DNA from: Cordilura impudica
Taxonomy: Eukaryota; Arthropoda; Insecta; Diptera; Scathophagidae
Assembly (NCBI GenBank): GCA_963682025.1
Contig: OY821518.1
Location: 34,275,502-34,339,501, forward strand
Length of the DNA: 64,000 nucleotides
Reading direction: 5' to 3'
The notes under the pieces are model-generated. The model was given only the letters and a program-made list of their open reading frames with translations, did no database searches and had not been told where the DNA came from. Within the stretch, counting starts at the first letter, position 1, and every line of letters begins with the position of its first letter. Below, piece by piece: positions 36,701 to 49,000 of the stretch. Made by a program: the position numbers and the translations under genes.

Positions 36701-39700
36701 GAAGAAGCGCAAGAAAAAAGGAACAAAGACTACAGATTCCTTCGCGAGTACAACACAAGGAAAATGTCCAGATGGTGTACTAATGAAGACCTTATCACGA
36801 TTTTGTTGTGCACTTCAGATCCATATATGTCCAACATTCGTCAAAAACGGAAAACTACCTCTATTGAATTAGACGAAGAAGCTAAACAACTTCTAGAAGA
36901 TGAAAATCAAGGCTATTTAGAAGAAATTTTTACTAAAATTGGTTGATTTAAAGTACTTTTTCATTACACTAACAATAAGTTACACTTTTGTTTATATAGT
37001 TAAAAAATTTTCTTGATTTAAAAATTTATATATTTTGTAAATTTACAATAAAAATTGTTATATTTCATAAATTTACCATAAAAATTGATATAGAAATATT
37101 TAAAAAGACAGTAAAAAAAAATGTAACTAAAGCAAAAACATACGAGTTTTTCATTGAAACTTCTCTATCTTGAACCAATATAAGGTAACTTTTATGTTTG
37201 CTGCTTAATAAATTATATTTTAACTCGGGATTTGTCAAAAAAACAACCTTTGGCCCTTGTGCACATTAGGACTAAAAAGTTTAAGGGGGCCAAAGTTTGG
37301 AATTTTCTGAAAAAATTAACTTAAAAAATTGTTAAAAAGTATTAGTTGTAAAATTAACTGAAAAAATAAGACATTATATTAAAAAAAACCTTTTTTTTAC
37401 ATTTTAACACTTCACTTTTGTACTAAAATTCAACTACAAATGAAAATGTATTTTAAACCCTCCGTAACTTTTTTTATTTTCGGTCAAGAATTACGTTTAA
37501 TGGTTTGCATGGTCCACTGTGCGACGTGTTAATTCCCGTGAACTAGCTGAGGCAACAGGCATATCACATGGTTCAGTGGTCTCCTTTGCGCACGACAAAT
37601 TGGGGATGGAAAAGCTATCGGCACGATGGCTGCCGCATTTGCTAACAATGGAGAATAAATAATAGTGTGACTGGTTCCTAAGTTGTGAATTCCTACAACG
37701 ATACATAACTGTTGATAACACATGGATGCAGCACTACACCAGAAAATGAAATAACAGTCAAAGTAATGGTAAATCTGCCCCGAAGAAAGTAAAGGCACGG
37801 TTTTATGGCGCATGCATGGAGTTATCTAAAATGACTATTTGAAAAAATTAAAACAATAAATCGATAATATTATTAATCAAGGAAAAATACAACAATTAAC
37901 CCAAAAAGATTTATCTTCTCTCAAGATAATGCTCGGGTGAACACTTGTACAGTTTCTATGGCAGAAATACACAACTTGTTTTTCGATTCGAATGAGCAGG
38001 TCATCTCTGCAACAGAAACCTATTCGAAATCTTTTCTTTTTGCTGAGGGCTTAAAAAGTTGGAGAATCGCTGGATGAAGTGTATCGGACAACAAGGAAAA
38101 ATAAAAAATAATCAACACAAAAACATGTGTTTATCTTTTTTTTTTTGTAAAGAGTCAATAAACTCCCCCTATAGCAACATATTTTTAATATGTTATTTTT
38201 TAATAAAATAAAATTTATATTTTGGTATTCATCAATAAAAAAAATGTTTTGTTTGTATTTATTAAATTTTTTTTTTTTTTTCAAATAAAAAAGTCTTATA
38301 ACCTGTCATTATGTTGGCGTTGATGCCTACGCTATTAAATTTTATATAAAAATAAATAAAAATTTATAATAATTACACTAGGCAACAAAAAGTTAAAAAA
38401 ATGTCTACACTTTAAGTGCGACTATTTTTTGTTTGTATTGCAACCTCCTAAACTCAAAAATCACATTAAAAAAATGTTTACATCAATTCAAGTTTTTAAT
38501 TTTTGAATTAATAATCTGCGTTTTTTCTGTAACTTTTATGGGAGCAGGTCTGAACATGCACTAATTTTCCCCAATTTCAGATATGACTGCCATATGGCTT
38601 ATATTTACTTACAGCTGTACTTTGAGAAAAAAATTTTGAAATAAGCTTTAATAAAAATTTAAAAAAAAAAAATAAATAATCTAACCCTAACCCATAAAAA
38701 CAAAGCTGTTATTAAAACTCTTTCTTTCCTTATGCATATGAGTTTTGAATATCTCCTTGACTGTGCGTGACTTTGCATGACAATTTTAAAATTAATATTT
38801 GGCCACAACAAGTCTATGGACAAAGTTTAAGATCGATAGGATGAGGGGAAATGGGGTTTAAAACACTTCGTTACTGTGCGTGACTGTATGTGACTATCTT
38901 AAATTTCATCTTTGGCCACAACAAGTCTATGGACAAAATTTCAGATCGATCGAATGAGGGGAAGTGATGTTTAAATCTCTCCGTGACTATGCGTGACAAT
39001 GCGTGACTGTGCGTGACTCCGTCAAAGTTAAGCTTTCTTTACAGCAAGTATATCGACCAAGTTTCAGATTGATTGGAAGATGGGGAATGGGGATGCCCCA
39101 CGGCAGACAGACAGAGGGTATGAGTTAAAAGAAAGAGTTTAAAAAGGGGTGAACTTTTACATCTGTAATATTACTAGGCAAGGCGATTTCTTGTTACTGG
39201 ATCTACTATGTCAGTTTTAATCCTATTTTGACCACACATGCCTCATTTGAAAGGTATTTCTTTTTAGATGTCCACCAGACTTACAGATTTTTAAATTTAA
39301 AATTTTTTCTTGGAGTAAACTGCATTTAAAGTTGCTACTAACACACACATAAAATTATACAATGCTATGTGTGTGTTTATTAAATTTGTTAATGTGTTTG
39401 TAACAATAATGAGTTTTTTTTGTGTTGATTTGTGGATTGGCTATAATTGATTAGCATATCTTTAGGGCATTTATTTAATGAAAAAATTTCCTAGAATTTG
39501 CATGCACACGAATTTCGAGGGCTGGAATCTACTAGTAATCGGTAACTTCAAAATGCATCCATAGATTTTCTTATTTTATATCTTGTTGTATTTGCAGTGA
39601 TCCAGGATATGCGCAAGAAATAATTAAAATATAACACAACATGGCCTTTCTCGATTTCGATTCTTCACGATTTTTCGGCATTTTTTAAGTAGTCAATACT

Positions 39701-40052
39701 GACTGTACGATACCCATGCGATTCGAGAGGGTCATGGATCCAACTTTGCTAAACAAAAACTAGATATAGGAAATAAGCATAAAACAAATATAAGTTATTA
39801 ATTTTTAGAGTTTAGATATGTCAATGTTTATATCTGATGTTATTTTTATACCGGAAATAGTTTAAAAAATCGGATGATCATGACCATATTTAGTAATGCC
39901 ATTTTTCTCAAAAACATATATGGACCAAATCTGAAAACAATCTAAGCAATTTTTTTTATTTTTGTTTTTAGTGAAGATCGGGAATCATCTTAATATGGGA
40001 ACTATGACTAAAAGTTGTCTAGTGGGTATAATACACACACATACATACATCA

Positions 40053-40089
<37 letters not shown>

Positions 40090-43000
40090 ATAATATTAAT
40101 GGGCAAGGCGATTTCTTGTGGCCGATGTAACTTTGACAGTTTTAAAGCGATTTTGACCAAACATATCTCATTGGAAAGGTATTTCTTTTTAGGTTTCCAC
40201 CAAATTTACAGATTTTCACCGTCTTGAGTAAAATTCATTTAAAATTCCTATTAATACATACGTAAAATTATATAATGCTGTGTGTGTGTTTACTAAATTT
40301 GTTAATGTGTTTGCAAAAATAATTTTGAACATAAACCAATAACGACAATACAGCAATCGAATTGCATTATAATAATTGCATATCAGACGCCCTGTGTTAA
40401 ATTATGTAATGCCTAAAATTGGCATACCTTTAGATGACATACAAGGTGGTTCAAATACCTTTAGGCTCTTATTTCTGTGTGTTCAAAAATTATTTATAAT
40501 GAAATAAATTTCATGAATTAAATAGATTAAAAAAATATTGAAATACAGAAATTAAATGAAAAAAAAAATTTCCTAGAATTTGCACTCGAATTTCGAGGGC
40601 TGGGCTCTGCTAGTATATACATAATCTAGATCTCACAATTATGATCGGTCTGAGAGGGGTTATTTGTACGGGTGCCAGGTCTAAACATGCATTCACCAAT
40701 TTCAATAGCTTCGTCCTATAAAAGCTTATATACCAAATTTTATCAAAATATATTCATAATTCTGATCCGTCAATTGATTACTTTAGATGGTCACAGAGAC
40801 TGATAGATAAACAGATATTAAGACAAACAAATGCATGGACATCGCTAAATCGACTCATTATACCCTCACTGCATAGTGCTATAGGGTATAAATAGCCATA
40901 CTTAAGGTGGAGTCGGAAACAATAGCTTGAAAAGAATTGTCTGCGTATATTTTATATCATCGTTTTTTTTACCTTTTTCTTTACAGAATGATCCTTTGAG
41001 CTATCTGAAACGTGCCGGTGTTCAATGGGATCGACGAGTTCGAAAAAGTCTAAATGCCATGTGCTCCGAATTAAAAATGGCTCCGCAGGGACTACCACGA
41101 TCTTCATCGGATCGAGAGGAATTATTGAATAAATGGGATGAATTGAGTAACTATACGATAGGTCAGACTCTCAGTTAAAACCTATAAAAAGAGATAATGA
41201 TGATAATAAACACATTTTTAACAGATTTAGCCAATTATAGACCAGTCTACGCACCTAAAGATATTTTAGATGTCTTGCTGTCATTAAAGGGCCCCTCAAA
41301 GGCCGTGGAGAATACAGAGTTCGTGTAGTACATGATGTTTTTTTTTTTATTATCGTATTTTTTAATAACTTAATTTTTTATCTAAAAATTTTTAGACAGG
41401 TGCCTAAATGGGAATTTTCTCATATATCATTGCCGGTTAAAAATCTATTTGATTTGGTAAATAATTGAAATTTTTTTATTAATGCAATTTTTGTTCGGCT
41501 CTCCCATTATCTTTCTATTTCCACCAATTGATTTTCCCTTTAGAGAAATCATTATAATGATCTTTTACGCAATGAATCTTATGCTGGAGCGGCCGATTTA
41601 AATTTACAATGTCAGCGTGTCTTAGAATCCAAACATGCGGTCCTAGGTCAGTATTTATTGAGAAAAGGCAATACACCAGCACCCTACAGGGGAGCATTAT
41701 GGGCTTATGTTTTGGGAAGCCATGTCAACAACTATGTGAGTTTTAAACCACTAAAACTAAAAAGTGTTACAGCATAAAATTGAAAAAAAATTTTAATTTA
41801 AAATCTTAATTTTGTTTAGTTTCTTAAAAATAGTTTCAACATTTTTTTTTTATTATCAAAAATAAAAAATTCGTTATTCTAGGATATTGATCATTGGAAG
41901 AAATTGAAAAATATTGTCATGGCCACCGATCACATTGTGGATAAATTGGTCTTTAAGGACATCCAACTGACCGCTTCGAATGATGATCAATATTTTGTGT
42001 TCGAAGATGTTTTATATCAAATTATGTTGTGTTTTTCGCGAGACAATGAAATTACTCAAATGATACAATTTGAACATTATCCTTTGAAGGGGAAACAATA
42101 TGAGGCACCACCATCGGGTGTAGTACCATTTCATGGTATTTGTATGTTCGGTAAGTTAACTGCAAGTTATTTCTAATTTTTATTTTAATTGTATATAATT
42201 CCTTTTGTAGCTGCTCCATTCTGTTATCTTTATGATTCACCTATTAATTTGTACTTTACCTTTAGAGCATTTTATATACGTTATTGCCATCGTTTGACTA
42301 CGATAAATACTCATCCACAGGTGAGTTTCATTTAACAAAATATACTACTTTAAGAAAATACTACTTTAAGGAAATTTATTGACTTAAAGTACTCTAAGTC
42401 ATACACGAACAAAAAAAGTAAAGTATAGAATTTGCAACGCCAAAAAAAAACGCTTAATTCAAGCTTTATTGAGTAATGTACATTATAGCATTTCACCAAA
42501 AAATTTTTATACCCTACGCTAATTTGTGGTCAGAGCATAATGAATTTGTGCTTATGTTTTTAACTACCACAAATCTTTATCGAGTCGATTTGGCGATGTC
42601 CGTCCGTCCGCCTGTCTGTATGTCTGTCTGTCCGTCCGTCTGCATATATCAACATATTTTGATGAAATTTTGTATATAAGCTTTTCTCGGCCATTGGACG
42701 AATCCCCTATCAGATCGACCAAGACTGACGTAAGATCCCTATAGGACCATCTTTAGTCATAGTTCCCATATAAAGCTTATACAAATTCTTCACATAAATC
42801 TATCGAAAAAAAAAATATTGCATAGTTTTTTGGTTTTTTTGAGAAAAGTGACCCTACCAAATATGTTTTTTAACTAGTCCCCATACACAAATAACTTCAG
42901 ATATGAACTCTTTGATATCTACTCCCACAAATTTATAACAATACCTCTAAAATTTGTTTTATGCTTATTTTCAATATTTAGTTATGGCCTTAGCAAAGTT

Positions 43001-46000
43001 GGATCAAAGATCCTCTCTCGAAATGCATGCTATAGGGAATTATATAGTCCAGCCCAAATATAATTTCACTACTTGTTATACCCTATACCACTAAGTGGTT
43101 TGGATATAATGACTTTGTGCTACTGTCTGTAACTAAAAAAATATATGAGTTAGACCCATCTTTTATTATACCCATCAGCTCAGAATCACTTTCTGAGCCG
43201 TTTTAGCGATGTCCGTCCGTGCGTCCTTCCGTCTGTGTGTCCATGTAAACTTTGAAATCAAACTACAGGTCGCAAATTTGAATATATATTAATGAAATTT
43301 GGTACATAAGCTTCTATCGGCCATAGGATGAACGCTATTGAAATTGGTGAAAATCGGTCCATGTTCAGACCTAGTCCCCATACAAATGACCCCTTTGAAA
43401 TCGATATAAATTGCCATAAGATCCAAATTAGCGCATAGATCTTAGCCAAATAGGGTTTGTATGTGTTCATTGTATCCATTATCATAGGCCCCATATAGAG
43501 CTGCTTCCCGATCTTCACCTAAATCTATCAAAAAACAAAAATATTGCACTGATTCTTCTCAAATTTTGTTTTGCAAAATACAAGAGACTTTACCAAACAT
43601 GGTCAGGATCGGTCCATTCTTGGGCTTAGTCCCCATATAGATATAGCATCCGATATGAACTTTTTCATATCTGCAGCCAAAAAAATTAATAAAAATCCCA
43701 CTCAAATTTGGTTTATGCTTATTTTCTATATCCAATTAGTTTGGTCTAAGAGATAGGGTCTCTAAACGCATCGTATAGGGTATCGTATAGTCGGTCTAGA
43801 CCGACTATAATTTTCTTACTTGTTTGAACTACCGTAAGCGAAATAACTATATGTGCATAGACTGTTTTTAAATGTTTAACTCCCCGTTTTTTAATAATGC
43901 AACTAACGGTAAAATTTAAGTATGCAAAAATGTTGACGATTCTCTGCACATTGTTGTGTTAGATTATGTTAGTAATTCGCTCTCTCAATAGTACCGTTAT
44001 CAGAAGGTGTTCTTAGTTATCACTTCATTGTCAGTAGAAATAATGCAAGTGCAAGGTTTATTTAATTATAATTGTGAGTTTTTAATCGGAACTAACAAAA
44101 AAGGTAAAATACAATGATTTTATGTTAATTAAAACGAGTTTTTATAATTGTGCCATTTGATATAGAGAAGTATGCCTCGTGAATGCACATTGAGTGAATC
44201 TCAACAGATTAAAATTAAAAATTTGTATGAAACTGGCTTAAATATTAAAACAATGTCGGAGACGATTAAGAGACATAGAAATAAAATAACAAACTTTCTG
44301 AAAAATCCCATGAATTATGTACCAAACGAAGTGGTCGCAAGCCAACTGTTGACGATAGAGGCAAAAGGGAAATTCGGCGCTTAGCTGCTTCATAAAGCAA
44401 GAGTGTTGTATAGATAAAGCATCAATTGGGTCTAAATATAACCAAAAGTAGAGTTCAACAAATATTAAGCACCAGTGAACATCTATATCGAAAACGATTT
44501 CCCAAACCAAAACTATCGAAGAAGCACAAAATTGCTAGAATGAAATTCGCAGAAGCACAACAATTTTGGAAATCCGTTATTTTTTCAGATGAGAAAAAAT
44601 TTAATTTACATCCCTGATGATTACCAAATGAGTTGACAGGACCTAAGGCTTCCCCGTCAAACACGATGTGCACGCAACTTTCAAGGAAGGTTGGTTATGT
44701 TGTAGGCCGCATTTGGGTATCGTGGAAAGAGCAACATTTGCTTTATTTCAGACTAGCTGTTTTTACCCGGTCTTGCCCGGGATCCAAAGGCCTTAGACTT
44801 GAAAAATGGTGCCCAATGAACAAATTCCTCAAATAAATTAACTTTCTCCCCAACAATTTGTATGGGATTGGTGAATTTGTTCATGATGAAAAAATTTCCC
44901 AATTTTTACTTTTTTTGGGGAGTAAATTCATTTTTTTTTTTTTTTTTAATTTAAAATTTTTTGATTTTTTAATTTAGAAGTTTTTATTTTAAAGATGCTA
45001 AAGCAAAAATACTTCAAAAATAAGCTGCGAAACCGCTTGAAGTTTTTTTTTTTTTTTTGAAGTTTATTTATTTTGTAAACATTAAATATAACGGAATCGT
45101 TTGCAAATTAAAGGAATCACAACTTTTAAATATTGAATTACTTTATTCAATAAGCGGAGCTTTGAGCAGAGACGTCAAAGAAAAACAGAAAATGAATGCG
45201 ACGCTTAATATTGTGCCGCAATATTGCTTTAAGCAACTGCTTATAGTAATTATTGCACATACGTAGATAACATTTATCATAAGACTCTTCACTGAGCGAG
45301 CGAGTTGCGTCCGCGCCCGCGCGTTTGGCAGCTACACCCGTGCTGCCGCGCAGTTGTTGTCAACCTATTTCAATTGTCAAATATTATTTTTCATATCATC
45401 CGATATTTGAGCGCAGCTATGTTCCGCGAGCGCGTTAGCCGAGCTCCGTTCGCGAGCGCGTCGCGTCCGCGTCCGCGCGCCACTTCCGCGCGTTTGGCAG
45501 CCATACCAGTGCTGCCGCGCAGTTGTTGTCAACCTGATTTAATTGCCAAATTTTATTTTTCAGATCATCCGATATTTGAGCGCAGCTGTGTTCCGCGAGC
45601 GCATCGCGTCGCGTCCGGGCGCAGCGCGCCGATTTCGCGTATCGAAATTATGCTATTGAAAAGAATACAGATTTTAAATACGTTTATTGAGAGCAGTATG
45701 GAGATTTTGTTAATTTCTTTTGGGGACCTTTATTTAAAAATTTGGGGAATTTGTTCATTTTTTGGGGAATTTGTGCATTGGGGGCTAAGTGCTTACCGCT
45801 ACAACTTAGCATGGATTATTTTGGGTGTATTATGTCTAAAAGTTACGAATTTTAGTTATTCTAGAGCTTGGGGATACACAGCAATTCTGGGTTTTCCTTC
45901 TGGTGCATATACGAAAAGCTTGTGCTGGCTCCCAACTCTGACACAGGCGACAAATAATTGTCAAAGAGAAAAACAGGGAGATTCTAAGTTGATACCTGCT

Positions 46001-49000
46001 ACCGTAAGAGATGGTTTTTGGGAAGTCCATTGAAAAATTAAAATATGAACAAACACTAAAAGCGTATATAGAAAATTAAAAAAAGTGGGCGTGGCCGATA
46101 AAAGTATATGACGACCTTACCTGGGATTTGAGAATAATGTGCAGTAAATTCTAGCGAAACCTATAAAAAATTAAAAAAGTGGTCGCAAAAGTAGGCGTGG
46201 CCGATAAAAAGCATATGGTGACTTTCCCTGTGGTACAGAGATCGTGTGTACCAAATTTCAGAGGAAATCGTTAACAAATAAAAATTTGTATAGCGAACAA
46301 ATATACCAAAAAGCAGAAAATGAAATGTATATAAAAAGTGGGCGTAAAAGTAGGCGTGGCCGGTAAGAAGTATATGGTGACCTTAGCTGGAGTACAGAGA
46401 TCGTGTGTACCGAATTTCAGAGAAATCCGTTAACAAATAAAAATTTGTATAATGAACAAATTTGAATAAAACAGAAAAGGAATTTTACATAAAAAGTGGG
46501 CGTAAAAGTAGGCGTGGCCGATAAAAAAAAGTATATGGCGACCCTTCCTGGGGTATAGAGATCGTGTGCACAAAATTTCAGGGAAATCCGTTGAAAACTA
46601 AAAATTTGTATAGCGGTCAAACAAACAGAAAATTAATTTTATATATATAGATAAAATGAATGCTAAACGATATGTAGAACTTCTCGATTCAGAGCTAATT
46701 GAATTTGCAGGTGCAAATTATGGCGATAGTTGGGCATTTCAGCAGCCATACACAATGCCAAACACACAAAAAAAATTTTTGAATAGAGAAATATCTCCGT
46801 ATTGAAGTGGCCTGCGGTCTGTCTGGATTTAAATCCGATAGAAAATTTATGGGGCATATTGTCCAGTGCAGTTTACAAAAATGGAAGGTAGTTTGACGGT
46901 TTAAGATCACTTTAAACTGTCATTGAAGAAGAATGGACTGAACTGAACGAAGCTATGCTACGCCGCCTTATTGATTCAATGCCACGACTGAAAACTACTG
47001 TGCAAATTAACAGAGGAGGTCGTACTAAATATTAGCTTACAAAAATAAAGATTTTTTTATGTATCTTGTTAACTAGAATTGAAATAAAATAAAATTTTAA
47101 TTTTGCACATATAATTATTTCTATTTGGCAATGAAGTGAAAACTAAGAACACCTTCTGATAACGGTACTATTGAGAGAGCGAATTACTAATATAATTTAA
47201 CACAACAATGTGCAGATAATCGTCAACATTTTTGCATACTTAAATTTTACCGTTAGTTAAATTATTAACCCTTTTTGAGAAAAGTAACTGACTTTAACTA
47301 AATATGGTCATGATCGGTCCATTTTTTGATCTAGTCTCCATATAAAAATAACATCTGGGGGGGTTATTATGTAATTCGATTCGAAACGAAAATATTTTCG
47401 AAAGGAATTTCCTTTCGAATATTTAAATGGAAATAATAGTACGAAAGCGTACTACATAGTACAATTTGTACGAATTCGTAAATTTTTTCATTCGAATCGA
47501 ATTACATAATAACCCCTCAGATATGAACGTCTTCATATCTACACGCCACAAATTAATAACAATTGCACTTATTACTTTCTTTTTTATTTTCTAAATTTAA
47601 ATATGGCCTCAGCAAAGTTGGATCCAAGACCCTTTCTCGAAATGCATGCTATAGGTTATTATATAGTCTAGACCAATTGCAATTATATTACTAGTATTAT
47701 AAGAAATATTAAAAAAATTTAAAAAATTAAAAATATAAAAAAAATATTAAAAAATATATAGATATTAGGGCGGGTCGATTTAAAAATCGCCCAAGTGACA
47801 AGGAAAATCGTATTCTAGCGATCAAAATAAGAAACTTTGCCCGAGGAACCATACCTCTAAACCGAATCTGATGTCCCGACTTTTGACCTATCTGTCTGTC
47901 TCACTTTGACCCATTTAGAGTGCCCCAATCGAGTCCAAATGTATATCGACCCCCACTAACTTTAGAGGGCCGACCCACCCACGCCATTCGCACACCCCCT
48001 GGAACCCCCCTGGAGGTTCCCCATACAAACATTTAAAAAATCACAATTTTTTGTTTAGAATTGGGCTGACTATGTTTGATTTAATATTAAAATTAACACT
48101 GATACGTATACGTATCTTCTACTCTGCCAATAAATAATAATCATACGCCTTGACTATGTTATGTTATTCAAAAAGATTGATCGGATGAGGGTAAATAACT
48201 TTTAGATCACTCCGTGACTATGCGTGACTACCCCAAAATTAATCTGTAGTCACAACAAGACTATGGGCCAAGTTTCAGATCAATTGCATGAGGGGGAATG
48301 AGGTTGCCCCATGACAGACATACAGACAGACAGGTCATAAGTCGGGACATCAGAATTCGTTTTAGAGGTATGGTTCCTTGGGCAAAGTTTCTTATTTTGA
48401 TTCCTAGAATATGATTTTCCTTGTCACTTGAGCGATTTTTTTCCTCCCTACAAAGCGACCCGCCCTAAAATATATATATACATATAAAAAATAAAAAATA
48501 TAAAAATATATGCCTTCGATATATTTAGCGCATTTAATTTTACCCCTAAATATTACCAATTTCTCGAAAAATTGAGGAAATACGTAATTTTTAAGGGGGG
48601 GAGGGGTTGAATGTAAAACATGTCGAGAGTGTTGTTTCAAAATTTCAAGTAAATCGGAGTAAAATTAATGAAGATACAGCGTTTCCAGCGACCTGCCCTC
48701 ATACGGTATATCGTTATGTTAAAAACTTTAAATCAATTTTCTCGCAAACAACATGTTTGAAGGTCGCGAACAACTCAAAACCTACTTGACCGATCCTTTT
48801 GAAATTTTATACAGTATTTCTACACATAAATAACCAGGTAATCAGGAATAGTTTTTTTTACCATTTTTTTTCCATTTTTTAAAAACAAATTCACCGAAAA
48901 TACTGCAAAAAATCAAAAAAAAAACTTTAAAAACTATTCGTGATTACCTTGTGAAATATATCACCTTTTAAATGCATTTCCGCAAAACAACTTTTTTTTC

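Larger units (their letters stand above)
33860..38095 (+). mobile_element. mariner element, decayed, split by a Transib insertion
   Basis: Left part 33890-34048 encodes, in broken frames, a mariner N-terminus ending [15 protein letters not shown]. The right part from 37527 continues [53 protein letters not shown] and, near 37925, a remnant of the HQDN box (LAQDNAR-type). TVDNTW replaces the usual TVDETW. Multiple stops. Transib copy c occupies 34049-37521 in the middle of the DRRVKVREIAEA-equivalent region. Confidence 0.8.
44753..46651 (-). mobile_element. Helitron (family C), 1.9 kb, nested in Tc1
   Basis: On the minus strand it begins TCTATATATATAAAATTAAT and ends with the hairpin CCCGGGCAAGACCGGG about 10 bp before CTAG; the flanks join as A/T. 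It holds a GC-rich tandem duplication (45300-45625) and four tandem units of 130-150 bp with GTGGGCGTGGCCGA (46080-46620, forward sense AAAAGTGGGCGTAAAAGTAG). No Rep/helicase gene, so non-autonomous. Confidence 0.8.
44172..47035 (+). pseudogene. Tc1-like transposase gene, split by a Helitron
   Basis: 44172-44384 has the N-terminal helix-turn-helix ([35 protein letters not shown]). 44426-44617 has [20 protein letters not shown] and [15 protein letters not shown], with the first catalytic Asp at 44588-44590. After the Helitron, [28 protein letters not shown] and [10 protein letters not shown] follow; a small deletion has removed the QQDNAP second Asp. [19 protein letters not shown] and the C-terminal [21 protein letters not shown] sequence complete it, in shifted frames. 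It is inactive. Confidence 0.8.
43891..47268 (+). mobile_element. Tc1-like transposon with about 145-bp inverted repeats and a nested Helitron
   Basis: Arms 43891-44037 and 47120-47268 are inverses (TTAATAATNNAACTAACGG ends; GTTGACGATTNTCTGCACAT; GTACCGTTATCAGAAGGTGT). Transposase parts lie at 44172-44617 and 46655-47035 on the + strand. Host interruption 44753-46651 is a Helitron. The left arm lies 65 bp from a DINE-like copy and the right arm cuts another. Confidence 0.85.

Noticed and set aside
41323..41400. Alternative exon 4/5 junction (donor at 41323, acceptor at 41400)
   Set aside because: It is in frame but loses the QVP residues conserved with vertebrate TBC1D19; the chosen junction keeps them.
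45305..46033. A 242-codon ORF with Arg/Ala/Pro-rich N-terminus
   Set aside because: It covers the GC-rich tandem duplication of a Helitron; the two duplicated halves are read in different frames and no domain is recognisable.
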